Below, in pieces: positions 17,512-26,112 of a stretch of DNA of 64,000 nucleotides. Under the pieces are notes generated by a model that made no database searches, was not told the origin of the DNA, and saw nothing but the letters and a program-made list of their open reading frames with translations. This DNA is from Oceanirhabdus sp. W0125-5. Lineage in GTDB: Bacteria > Bacillota > Clostridia > Clostridiales > Clostridiaceae. The position numbers and the translations under genes were made by a program. The number at the start of each line of letters is the position of its first letter. Position 1 is the stretch's first letter. The stretch lies in the NCBI RefSeq assembly GCF_027938815.1, contig NZ_CP115913.1, forward strand, positions 3,134,001 through 3,198,000. Reading direction: 5' to 3'.

Positions 17512-18270
17512 ATGAGTGTATTAACAGAATCTAAACTAAGAATGGAACTCAAAAAGAAGGATATTAGAGAGTTTAAGATAAATAAGAAAGATATAGTTAC
17601 GCCATCTGCAAGGGCATTTCTTAGTGAGAAGAATATAAAGCTGATTATAATGGATGAAGTAGTAAAAGAAGGAGATGAACCCCAAAATACCACGAAAGAG
17701 AATAATGAAGATAGGTCAATAATTCCTAAATATGAGAGGGTTGAAGGGGGATTTTTTCAGAGTAAGCCAGAGTTTATGACACATCTATATGGTAATAAAC
17801 TAGTTTATAAGGATCATCCTACAATTGTTTTGCGAGGAAAACTAGATAGTTTTCAAGCTAAGTTATTAGAGACACAAATTCTAGCTCATAAGAATAAGAA
17901 GATTGCTTTAGTTAAGGATCTTGATGGAGTACTTGCCACTGTGAGAGGAATATTAAGAGCTGAGGTGCTTGGAGAAGAATTAAAAGAATTTAATCTACTC
18001 AATATGAAGGAAGACGAAATTAGAGATATTTCACATCATCCCGAAAAATATTTTAACAAAGAGCATGTATTCCCAAACTATGAAATGGGAGAGATTGCCT
18101 TGTGTTTGAACTCTTTAAGAACAGGAATAAGAGAGGTTGAAATATATGCACTTAAAGCATTTAAGGATAGAGATGGCGAAGTGAAGAGAAAGGATATTAT
18201 GATGTGTCTTAATCGATTAAGCAGCTGTTTCTATGTAATGATGCTCAAATTAAATGCTGGACAGTATTAG
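17512..18270 (+). CDS. eutT: EutT-type ATP:cobalamin adenosyltransferase
   Basis: 252 residues. The N-terminal ~48 residues form a small module (TESKL...TPSARAFL). The catalytic part has the family segments GKLDSFQAKLLETQI, VRGILRAEVLGEEL, PNYEMGEIALCLNSLRT and LNRLSSCFYVMMLKL. It makes adenosylcobalamin for EutBC. The CCxxC metal cluster of the enterobacterial enzyme is absent from the region between the two parts, as described for a metal-independent Firmicute class. Start ATG 17512 behind AGGGTGTGAAG. Confidence 0.9.
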   Translation: MSVLTESKLRMELKKKDIREFKINKKDIVTPSARAFLSEKNIKLIIMDEVVKEGDEPQNTTKENNEDRSIIPKYERVEGGFFQSKPEFMTHLYGNKLVYKDHPTIVLRGKLDSFQAKLLETQILAHKNKKIALVKDLDGVLATVRGILRAEVLGEELKEFNLLNMKEDEIRDISHHPEKYFNKEHVFPNYEMGEIALCLNSLRTGIREVEIYALKAFKDRDGEVKRKDIMMCLNRLSSCFYVMMLKLNAGQY

Positions 18271-18283
18271 TGTGAGGTGATAT

Positions 18284-18943
18284 ATGATGGATGATATGAA
18301 TTCAAAAGTTAATTATATTGTTGATGAAGTTATTAAAAGAATCAGTAGGGAGATGACAATTCCAGTTGAATTATCAGGAAGGCATGTACATCTATCTAAA
18401 GAGAGTGTGGACATTCTCTTTGGTAAAGGATATGAGCTTACGCCTAAACGGGAGCTTTCTCAACCTGGACAATATCTCTGTCATGAAAAGGTGACATTGA
18501 TTGGTCCAAATGGAACATTTCATAATGTAGCCGTTCTTGGTCCAATAAGATCAATAACACAAGTTGAGCTATCCAAAACAGATTGTCGCTCCTTAGGTAT
18601 AGAAGCGCCAGTTAGAGAATCAGGAGATATAAAGGGAAGTGCATCAATAGTAATTTTAGGTCAAAAAGGTATATTGATGATACAAGAAGGAGTTATTGTA
18701 GCAAAGAGACATCTTCATATTACACCTGAGGATGCTAAGCGATTCAATGTTAAGGATAAGGAAATCATAGGAATTGAGATAATAAGCGACAGATCAATGG
18801 TCTTAAATAATGTGGTAGTTAGGGTAAATGAGAACTACAGAACAAGAATTCACATGGATTATGATGAGGGGAATGCTTGCTCATACGAGAAAGGAACCAC
18901 AGCCAAAATAATAAAGAATGAAGGGACTAAAAGTAATGAGTAG
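18284..18943 (+). CDS. eutD: EutD, PduL-type phosphotransacylase
   Basis: 219 residues of the PduL family, unrelated to classical Pta. The family hallmarks are two histidine-rich zinc-site segments, VELSGRHVHLSKE and AKRHLHITPEDA, plus the C-terminal MDYDEGNA. It exchanges CoA on acetyl-CoA for phosphate, recycling CoA inside the shell and giving acetyl-phosphate. The N-terminal helix (VNYIVDEVIKRISREM) resembles an encapsulation peptide. The end overlaps eutJ by eight bases. Confidence 0.93.
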   Translation: MMDDMNSKVNYIVDEVIKRISREMTIPVELSGRHVHLSKESVDILFGKGYELTPKRELSQPGQYLCHEKVTLIGPNGTFHNVAVLGPIRSITQVELSKTDCRSLGIEAPVRESGDIKGSASIVILGQKGILMIQEGVIVAKRHLHITPEDAKRFNVKDKEIIGIEIISDRSMVLNNVVVRVNENYRTRIHMDYDEGNACSYEKGTTAKIIKNEGTKSNE

Positions 18944-19763
18944 CCTAGATAGAGCAGATAGTTTAATCGAAGCAGTTGAAAGGACTATTAAAGAACCAGT
19001 AAAGGTTTGTAATGGTGATGAGTTTCTTGTAGGTGTGGATTTAGGTACAGCGTATACTGTTATTGTTGTACTTGATAAGAATAAAAAACCAATAGCTTGT
19101 GAAATGGAATTTGCACAGGTTATAAGAGATGGTTTAGTTGTTGATTATATAGGAGCATTAAACATAGTAAAAAGATTAAAGGGAAAAATTGAAGATAAAT
19201 TAGGAATTGAACTAACTAAAGCTGCTATAGCTGTTCCACCAGGAACTGGAGAGCGGGATACTCAAACTCATAAATATGTAGTTGAGGGAGCTGGCATGGA
19301 TGTTATAGGAGTACTAGATGAACCAACAGCTGCTAATGCAGTTTTAGAAGTTAAAAATGGAGTTGTTGTAGATGTGGGTGGTGGAACAACTGGGCTTTCT
19401 GTATTTGAGAATGGAAAAGTAGTTTACACCGCGGATGAACCTACAGGAGGAACTCAGTTTTCACTTGTAATTGCAGGAGGATACGGAGTAAGTTTTGAAG
19501 AAGCAGAGAGAAGAAAAAAATTAAAAGAAAATCATACAGAAATCTTTACTATGGTAACACCTGTAATCCAGAAGATAGCTTCTATTATTAAAAGACATAT
19601 AAAGGATTATAATATAAAAAAAATCTATCTAGTTGGAGGTACATGCTGTTTATCAGGTATTGAAAAAGTTATTCAAAAGGAAACTGGGATTGAAACTGTA
19701 AAACCATCAAATCCTTTTTTAGTGACTCCTTTAGGAATTGCAATGAATTGCACTATTAGTTAG
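18936..19763 (+). CDS. eutJ: EutJ, Hsp70-like microcompartment chaperone
   Basis: About 275 residues with the actin/Hsp70 ATPase fold: phosphate-1 (VGVDLGTAYTVIVVL), phosphate-2 (VVDVGGGTTGLSVF) and adenosine (LVGGTCCLSGIE) motifs, and no substrate-binding domain. EutJ is thought to act as a chaperone for the pathway or shell, but its exact role is unsettled. ATG 18936 (ATGAGTAG overlap with eutD) is preferred over ATG 18918, as AAGGGA lies at a proper distance. Confidence 0.9.
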   Translation: MSSLDRADSLIEAVERTIKEPVKVCNGDEFLVGVDLGTAYTVIVVLDKNKKPIACEMEFAQVIRDGLVVDYIGALNIVKRLKGKIEDKLGIELTKAAIAVPPGTGERDTQTHKYVVEGAGMDVIGVLDEPTAANAVLEVKNGVVVDVGGGTTGLSVFENGKVVYTADEPTGGTQFSLVIAGGYGVSFEEAERRKKLKENHTEIFTMVTPVIQKIASIIKRHIKDYNIKKIYLVGGTCCLSGIEKVIQKETGIETVKPSNPFLVTPLGIAMNCTIS

Positions 19764-19776
19764 GAGGTGAAGTTAA

Positions 19777-20496
19777 ATGGATATGGAGAAATTAGTTAAT
19801 TCAATTACTGAGGAAGTCATGATAAGAATTAAAGAACTTCAGAATGAGGGAAATGAAAAAAAACAGCGAATCTTACTGGCATCGTCTAATGACAGTGAAA
19901 TTTATAAGTCAATTTTAAATAAATTATATGAATTTCCTAGAAAAGTAGACACGCTAGAGAATTTTGAACATGAGTTGGATTGCTATGAAGATATAATATT
20001 ATGCGGCTTAGACAATAGAGAACTAGCTAATCTTGCATTAGGAGTGGACTGTGGTCAAAAGGAGCATATAGCAATTATGGGGATTCTGAAAGGAAAGAGA
20101 ATTTTCTTAATAGAAGAGGGAATTGAATATAGGTCATATCATAATACTGCAAATAAAGTATTCTTTTCAATTTATAAGGAATATGAAAGAAGACTTTGTA
20201 GTTATGGAATAACTCTTCTAAGAAAAGATAATATTTTAAAAGCATTAAATAGCAAAAATGTTTGTTCTAAAGTACAATGTGGTTGTGAATTGGAATTACA
20301 GAATGAATTAACTGATATAGTTGAAGAAACTGATGTAGTAGACTTTACTAATAAAAAACTTATTTCAGAAGCGGATTTAAAGAAAATGTTTAGAAATGGA
20401 ATTAAGTCCATTAAAATTCATAAAAGAACAGTTCTAACACCACTAGCAAAAGATTTTATAAGGATAAACCATATTAATGTAAATAAAGTTCATTGA
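19777..20496 (+). CDS. Conserved ethanolamine-locus protein, flavoprotein-like, function unknown
   Basis: 239 residues. It begins with an amphipathic helix (EKLVNSITEEVMIRI) like an encapsulation peptide. A middle alpha/beta domain (about 30-140) resembles flavoprotein-like families of unknown function found in eut and pdu loci. The C-terminal ~48 residues (SEADLKKMF...TPLAKDFI) repeat the module found at the N-terminus of EutT. It lies between eutJ and eutN with a good ribosome binding site (TAGGAGGTGA). A cargo or cofactor-handling protein is plausible; no activity can be assigned. Confidence 0.75.
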   Translation: MDMEKLVNSITEEVMIRIKELQNEGNEKKQRILLASSNDSEIYKSILNKLYEFPRKVDTLENFEHELDCYEDIILCGLDNRELANLALGVDCGQKEHIAIMGILKGKRIFLIEEGIEYRSYHNTANKVFFSIYKEYERRLCSYGITLLRKDNILKALNSKNVCSKVQCGCELELQNELTDIVEETDVVDFTNKKLISEADLKKMFRNGIKSIKIHKRTVLTPLAKDFIRINHINVNKVH

Positions 20497-20518
20497 CTAT
20501 TTTGAGAGGATGAAGGAT

Positions 20519-20800
20519 ATGATTATTGGTAATGTTATAGGGAATGTGTGGGCTACACGTAAGGATGAGAAATTAAATGGGTTAAAATTTCTTGTTATAA
20601 AGCCTATAAATTATACTAGTAATAACGACGCTTCTGTATTTGTAGCTGTCGACTCTGTTGGGGCAGGTATTGGAGAAACAGTTCTTGTAGTTAAAGGAAG
20701 TTCAGCAAGAGTATCTCTATCAGAGGAGACTATACCAGTTGATGCAACAATAGTGGGTATAATTGATACAGTTGATATAGATGAAAGTATTATAGAATAA
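20519..20800 (+). CDS. eutN: EutN pentameric vertex protein
   Basis: About 93 residues of the EutN/CcmL (BMC-P) family (IIGNVIGNVWATRKDEKLNGLKFLVI, VAVDSVGAGIGETVLVVKGSSAR, PVDATIVGIID), forming the pentamers that cap the polyhedral vertices. ATG 20519 fits the family N-terminus; an in-frame ATG at 20510 is nearly fused to GAGAGG. Confidence 0.95.
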   Translation: MIIGNVIGNVWATRKDEKLNGLKFLVIKPINYTSNNDASVFVAVDSVGAGIGETVLVVKGSSARVSLSEETIPVDATIVGIIDTVDIDESIIE

Positions 20801-20903
20801 CTAAGTTGGGAGTAATTCTATAATCAGATATGACTTATTATAATGGTTCCATAATAAGATTTAAATAAAAAGTTATACTAAATTTTTATCAAGGGGGAGA
20901 ATT

Positions 20904-22013
20904 ATGGGTATTAATGAAATTATATTGTATATAATGGTAATATTTATGGTGCTTGGAGCACTAGATAAGATTATTGGAAACAAATTTGGGTTAGGAGAGC
21001 AATTTGAAGAAGGTATTATGGCAATGGGAGCTTTGGCAATTGCTATGGTAGGGGTTGTATCTTTAGCACCTGTACTTGCTAATATATTAAAACCTGTCAT
21101 TGTTCCTGTATACACAGCTTTAGGGGCAGACCCCTCAATGTTTGCAACAACTTTATTAGCAAATGATATGGGAGGATATCCACTAGCTATGGAAATGGCT
21201 CAAACTACAGAAGCAGGGAAATTTGCAGGATTAATATTAGGGTCTATGATGGGACCTACAATAGTTTTCACTATTCCAGTTGCACTTGGAATTATAAAAA
21301 AGGAAGATCACCCATATTTGGCTAAAGGTATTCTAGCAGGTATGATTACGATACCTATAGGATGTTTTATAGGTGGTTTAGTTGCAGGATTTTCAGTATC
21401 AATGATTCTTCGTAATCTTGTTCCAATTATTATATTTGCAGCACTTATTGCACTAGGATTATGGAAAATACCTGGGAAGATGATTAAAGGGTTCACTATA
21501 TTTGGAAAAGGAGTTACAGCAGTTATTGCAATTGGATTAGCGGCTATCATAACTGAAACTTTAACTGGATTTGTTGTAATACCAGGAATGGCACCTATAT
21601 CAGATGGTATAGAAATAGTTGGAGCAATTGCTATTGTTCTTGCTGGAGCTTATCCATTAGTTTATGTTATAACTAAAGTTTTTAAGAAACCTTTAATGAA
21701 GGTAGGGGGATTATTAGGAATGGGTGAAGTTGCAGCAGCTGGAATGATAGCAACTTTAGCTAATAATATACCAATGTTTGGTATGATGAAGGATATGGAT
21801 GAAAGAGGTAAAATATTAAATGTAGCATTTGCAGTTAGTGCAGCTTTTGTTTTTGGAGATCACTTAGGTTTCACTGCTGGAGTTGATAAAGAGATGATTA
21901 CTGCAATGATAGCTGGAAAGCTTATAGCTGGTATTACTGCTGTTGGGGTAGCATGTTTAATAGCTCCAAAGGCTGCAGCATCTAAAAAAGAAAAGAAACA
22001 AGTTGAGGCATAA
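20904..22013 (+). CDS. eutH: EutH ethanolamine permease
   Basis: A 369-residue, strongly hydrophobic protein with about ten membrane segments, matching EutH across its length (LGEQFEEGIMAMGALAIAMVG, LLANDMGGYPLAMEMA, FGDHLGFTAGVDKEMI). It imports ethanolamine when the external concentration or pH is low. A ribosome binding site (AAGGGGGAG) is present. It is separated from eutN by 103 bases with no evident terminator. Confidence 0.95.
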   Translation: MGINEIILYIMVIFMVLGALDKIIGNKFGLGEQFEEGIMAMGALAIAMVGVVSLAPVLANILKPVIVPVYTALGADPSMFATTLLANDMGGYPLAMEMAQTTEAGKFAGLILGSMMGPTIVFTIPVALGIIKKEDHPYLAKGILAGMITIPIGCFIGGLVAGFSVSMILRNLVPIIIFAALIALGLWKIPGKMIKGFTIFGKGVTAVIAIGLAAIITETLTGFVVIPGMAPISDGIEIVGAIAIVLAGAYPLVYVITKVFKKPLMKVGGLLGMGEVAAAGMIATLANNIPMFGMMKDMDERGKILNVAFAVSAAFVFGDHLGFTAGVDKEMITAMIAGKLIAGITAVGVACLIAPKAAASKKEKKQVEA

Positions 22014-22037
22014 GAATAAAATAGAGGTGTTTTAACT

Positions 22038-22508
22038 ATGAAAGACATTGATAGAAAATTACTTGAAGATATGATTAGAAAAGTCATATCTGAAAAGTTA
22101 GTTGAAAATAACACAAAGGAGAATATATCTGAATTCGAAAAACATGTAGATTCAAGTGGTATTTTATCTATAAAAACCAGTACAGTTATTCCTGAAAAAT
22201 TTGATACAGGTGTAGAAGGAGATAAGGTCTATCTAAAAGATGTAATCAATATTGAAGAAAGTCCAAGACTTGGGTGTGGTATTATGGAAATGGAAGAGAC
22301 TGCGTTTGAATGGACATTAAATTATGATGAAATCGATTATGTTATAGAAGGAACATTAGAAATAATAATTGACGGAAGAAAAGTAGTAGGGAATAAAGGA
22401 GATATAATTTTTATTCCTAAAAATTCATATATACAATTCTCGGTTCCCGAATATGCTAAGTTTATGTATGTCACATATCCAGCTGATTGGGCAGAACAAG
22501 CGAAGTAA
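22038..22508 (+). CDS. eutQ: EutQ, cupin-type acetate kinase
   Basis: 156 residues. A helical, encapsulation-like N-terminus (KLLEDMIRKVISEKL) and linker precede a cupin barrel (LGCGIMEMEETAFEWTLNYDEIDYVIEG, GDIIFIPKNSYIQF). The Salmonella protein has reported acetate kinase activity and is linked to compartment assembly. This version lacks the N-terminal ITxxDIR module of enterobacterial EutQ. It is the last gene before a strong terminator. Confidence 0.92.
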   Translation: MKDIDRKLLEDMIRKVISEKLVENNTKENISEFEKHVDSSGILSIKTSTVIPEKFDTGVEGDKVYLKDVINIEESPRLGCGIMEMEETAFEWTLNYDEIDYVIEGTLEIIIDGRKVVGNKGDIIFIPKNSYIQFSVPEYAKFMYVTYPADWAEQAK

Positions 22509-22522
22509 TAATATTATAAACA

Positions 22523-22558
22523 AAAGCTATCAAAATGATTAATCACTTTGATAGCTTT
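22523..22558. terminator. Bidirectional terminator at the end of the eut operon
   Basis: AAAGCTATCAAA pairs with TTTGATAGCTTT, and the enclosed TGATTAATCA is itself palindromic. Flanking A and T tracts let it serve both eutQ (plus strand) and the chemoreceptor gene (minus strand). Confidence 0.9.
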
Positions 22559-22587
22559 AATATTGCCAAGTAAAGATTAAACTGAAA

Positions 22588-24591
22588 TTACTTGATTTTA
22601 AAAGCTTGTACTAACTCTCGTAATCTTATTGCCATTTGCCCTAATTCTTCTGCAGTAGCTGAATTTTCTTCAGAAGTAGCTGCTTGCTCTTCAGCTGATG
22701 CATTCATTTCCTCAGTACTACTTGTAAAGCTTTCAATCATTTCAGATACATTATTAACAGAACTGTTTGCCTCTTGTCCTTTTTCTTCAATTCTTATCAT
22801 TCCAGAAGAAACATTATTTATTTGATTTAATGTATCCTTAATAGATAATAATATTTTATTGAAAATATCACCAGTATCTTTAATAACTGATTGACCTGAA
22901 ATTACTTCTTCTTTTGTATTTTCCATTGATAATACAACTAATTCAGTTTTACTCTGCATAGCTATTATTAATTCACTAATTTCCTGAGTTGCAATTTGAG
23001 AGTGTTCTGCTAACTTTCGTACTTCCTCAGCTACAACAGTAAAACCTTTTCCTCTCTCTCCAGCACTTGCTGCTTCTATTGCTGCATTTAAAGCTAATAA
23101 ATTTGTTTGCTTTGAAATGCCTGAGATTACTTCTAATATGTCTCCAATTTTTTGTGACATTCCATTAAGTTCAATAATTACTTTATTAGTATCTATTGTA
23201 GTGGCAGATATTACATTCATTTGATTCACAGCTTTATTAAGAACATCTTTTCCAACGTTAGCCTTTTGTGAAATATCATTTGCTAAAAAGTTCATTTTAT
23301 CAGAATTATTTTTAACATCTACAACTATATTCATAAGAGATGAGATTGAATCATTAGTATTTTGAATATCAATACTCTGTTTCTCAGCACCTACTGCAAC
23401 ATTTTCAACTATTACAGATAATTCTTCAGATATTTTTGCATTTTCTTCAGATGCAATTGATAGATTATTACTAGCTGTAGTAACATCATCTACTGTAGTT
23501 ATAACTTCTTCAATTAGATTTCTTAAATGTTCCTGCATATCTTTTAATGCTGAAGATAATTCGCCTGTCTCATCCTTAGAAGGAATTTTAATTTCTTCTG
23601 TTAAATCACCTAAAGCTATTCTTTGTGCAACTTTGACCATTTTTTTAATTGGTTTAGTAATTAAGTTAGATATGATTATTGATAAAAGAATAGCAATTAT
23701 TACAATACCAATAATTAAAATTAAGGTTTCTCTTGTAACCTGGTTTAGCTCATTATATATTGAATTATCAATTATTACACAAATATCTTCATACAAAGGT
23801 TCAAGTTGATGAATCACACCTCGATATTTACCTATTAAACCTTCTGTATTTTTAAGACCTATTTGCTTATCAGTTGAAACCACTCTATCAAACCTAGTTT
23901 TATATTCATTTACTAAATTAGTTAAGTTTAATTTAATATTTTCATCATATGATGCTTGATCTAAAATTAACTTAAAATTCATAACTTCATTAGCCAATTC
24001 TTCAGTATAAGTTAAATCTTTTCTAATCAAATAATCCTTTTCATATCTTCTTAATTTTAGCATTGATATTTGTAACTTATCATTGCTATCTAAAGAATTT
24101 AATGTTCTCTCGATGTTATGTACAGCTTCTCTAAGTTCACCCACAACACCATGTTCTTTGTATCCTTTTTCTTTAGTTGTATTAACTACCTCAATGAAAA
24201 AATCATGGTAATTATTAATTAAATTTTTCATTTCATTTAACTTTTCTATTGCTTGTTTTTGATTTTTTATTACATCACTGCTACTAATTATATCAATTTC
24301 TTTTAATATATTGTTGTAATTGTCCGTGAACTTTTTTATGTAACCGCTTTCACCAGTTTTAAAAAATTCACTGTTGTTACTATCTATTAGTAGAAAATCT
24401 TTCTCATTCTTTCTCATTTCAAGCATGTACGTTAGTATTCTTTCACTACTAACAACTAGAGGCATCTTTTTATCAACAACGTCTTGTAATGTATTAAATA
24501 GAAGTCCACCAAGTATTCCTATAAAAAAAATGACTATAAAAAAGCCAGAAAGTATTTTCTTTCTTATTTTCCAATCTTTAAACTTAAACAT
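22588..24591 (-). CDS. Methyl-accepting chemotaxis protein with HBM sensor domain
   Basis: About 667 residues. It has a first membrane segment near the N-terminus ([18 protein letters not shown]), then a long helical periplasmic domain with two similar modules ([13 protein letters not shown] and [11 protein letters not shown]) typical of the helical bimodular domain that binds organic acids. A second membrane segment, a HAMP domain and a cytoplasmic signalling hairpin ([20 protein letters not shown]) follow. GAGGAGG upstream fixes the start at 24591. No C-terminal CheR-docking pentapeptide is seen. It converges on eutQ; a role in sensing acetate or related compounds is speculative. Confidence 0.92.
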   Translation of the reverse strand: MFKFKDWKIRKKILSGFFIVIFFIGILGGLLFNTLQDVVDKKMPLVVSSERILTYMLEMRKNEKDFLLIDSNNSEFFKTGESGYIKKFTDNYNNILKEIDIISSSDVIKNQKQAIEKLNEMKNLINNYHDFFIEVVNTTKEKGYKEHGVVGELREAVHNIERTLNSLDSNDKLQISMLKLRRYEKDYLIRKDLTYTEELANEVMNFKLILDQASYDENIKLNLTNLVNEYKTRFDRVVSTDKQIGLKNTEGLIGKYRGVIHQLEPLYEDICVIIDNSIYNELNQVTRETLILIIGIVIIAILLSIIISNLITKPIKKMVKVAQRIALGDLTEEIKIPSKDETGELSSALKDMQEHLRNLIEEVITTVDDVTTASNNLSIASEENAKISEELSVIVENVAVGAEKQSIDIQNTNDSISSLMNIVVDVKNNSDKMNFLANDISQKANVGKDVLNKAVNQMNVISATTIDTNKVIIELNGMSQKIGDILEVISGISKQTNLLALNAAIEAASAGERGKGFTVVAEEVRKLAEHSQIATQEISELIIAMQSKTELVVLSMENTKEEVISGQSVIKDTGDIFNKILLSIKDTLNQINNVSSGMIRIEEKGQEANSSVNNVSEMIESFTSSTEEMNASAEEQAATSEENSATAEELGQMAIRLRELVQAFKIK

Positions 24592-24844
24592 AAAATTCCT
24601 CCTCTTTAACAATCTTTAGTAATAATAAGCAAAAATTTGATTATAGGCCAAAATATATTATACTACATTTTTCAGCATAAAATGTAAAAAAATTATAAAT
24701 TTTGGTGATTCATTTTTTAAAATATTTTATTAATGTACTTCTCTTGATAAAATTGATTAAAGGGAATATAATCAATGTAGAAATATTTAAGTAATTATTA
24801 AATTATTACCATACATTTGCAATTAATGTTGAAGGGAGAATAAT

Positions 24845-25864
24845 ATGTTTGATTCTAACTATAGAACTACTAATAAAACAGCTTGGCAAGGAAGAATCGA
24901 TAGCCAAACAGACTTTGATGCTTTTAGATGGCACCAATGGGTAAAGAATATTGATTTAAACAAAATGGATTTAGAACCCTTTACTGGTAAACTGGGATTT
25001 GCTTTTATTGGTTTTTGTTGTGATGAAGGAGTTAAGCGTAACAAAGGTAGAACAGGAGCAGCTAGAGGACCAAGAAGTATTAGAAAAGAATTAGCTAATC
25101 TACCATGTCGTTTTTCTCAAGAAGTTAAACTTTTTGATGCAGGTAATATTTTTTGTGAAAACATTACTCTTGAAGAAAGTCAAGCATTGCTTTCACAAGC
25201 TATAGATAAAATTCTAAGTCTAAATCTTTTCCCTATCGTTTTAGGGGGAGGGCATGAAGTGGCTTTTGGACATTATAATGGTATACGTAAGCATTTTTCC
25301 AATAACAATGCTAAACCCAATATAGGAATAATAAACTTTGATGCACATTTTGATTTAAGACCTTATCCAAATGGTGGAACATCGGGAACTATGTTTAGAC
25401 AAATAGCAGATATATGTAATGATGAAAACTTAAATTATTCTTATTTTGCTTTAGGGATTCAAAAGCATCGTAACACAGTAAATTTATTTAAAACAGCTGA
25501 TGAACTAGGTGCAAAGTACATAGTAGCAAAGGATATCGTTGATAGTGATATTTGGAGGTTATTAGATAAATTAGATGATTTCATAAAACTCCAAGATCAT
25601 ATTTATATTACGATTTGTACAGATGTGTTTTCTTCAGCATACGCACCTGGAGTAAGTGCTACACAACCACTTGGATTAGATCCTGAAAGAGTATTAAAAT
25701 TTCTTAAATATATATTTAAGTCGAATAAAGTGATAAGTTTTGATATTGCAGAAGTTTCACCAAGATTTGATCAGGATAATACAACTTCAAACTTAGCATC
25801 AGTATTGATTTTTACTGTGATTGAAACTCTTTGTAGAATTAATAACTTGGCTTTATTAGATTAA
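24845..25864 (+). CDS. hutG: Formimidoylglutamase (HutG, ureohydrolase family)
   Basis: 339 residues of the arginase/agmatinase fold. Manganese ligands are visible in GGGHE (His), NFDAHFDLRP (Asp, His, Asp) and TDVFSSAYAPGVSA (Asp). DAHFDLRP with a downstream GTMFRQ fits formimidoylglutamase better than agmatinase. It hydrolyses N-formimidoyl-glutamate to glutamate and formamide in histidine breakdown. No other hut gene is nearby. The start ATG 24845 follows GAAGGGAG. Confidence 0.85.
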   Translation: MFDSNYRTTNKTAWQGRIDSQTDFDAFRWHQWVKNIDLNKMDLEPFTGKLGFAFIGFCCDEGVKRNKGRTGAARGPRSIRKELANLPCRFSQEVKLFDAGNIFCENITLEESQALLSQAIDKILSLNLFPIVLGGGHEVAFGHYNGIRKHFSNNNAKPNIGIINFDAHFDLRPYPNGGTSGTMFRQIADICNDENLNYSYFALGIQKHRNTVNLFKTADELGAKYIVAKDIVDSDIWRLLDKLDDFIKLQDHIYITICTDVFSSAYAPGVSATQPLGLDPERVLKFLKYIFKSNKVISFDIAEVSPRFDQDNTTSNLASVLIFTVIETLCRINNLALLD

Positions 25865-25944
25865 ACTGTGAATAGACATTAGTTCTTCAAAATGTAAAGG
25901 AAACAATAGGGCTATATTTACATAAAAAAATAACAATAATATAC

Positions 25945-25993
25945 GAAGCTTGTAGAGGAATGATTTTTTATTCCTTGCATGCTTCTTTTTATT
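25945..25993 (+). terminator. Terminator after hutG
   Basis: GAAGC...AGGAAT and ATTCCT...GCTTC form a long interrupted stem followed by TTTTTATTTT. It looks like the terminator in the first ANTAR leader, but no paired hexaloop hairpins precede it. A separate promoter-like TATACT near 26075 lies downstream, so it most simply ends hutG. Confidence 0.8.
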
Positions 25994-26112
25994 TTAGTTA
26001 ACTGATGTATAACGAATGTTAGTCATTCATACATAGTAAAATTTGGGTTACGTACAACTTTAGTAATTATGTGGTATACTAAAGATAATAAAATATCTTA
26101 AGAGGTGTTTTG

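Noticed and set aside
25866..26000. Possible fourth ANTAR leader before the diguanylate cyclase
   Set aside because: The terminator resembles the one before pduS, but no pair of hexaloops with A1 and G4 precedes it, and a promoter-like element lies downstream.
25984..26112. Cyclic di-GMP riboswitch upstream of the GGDEF gene
   Set aside because: No GEMM-type conserved core was seen.
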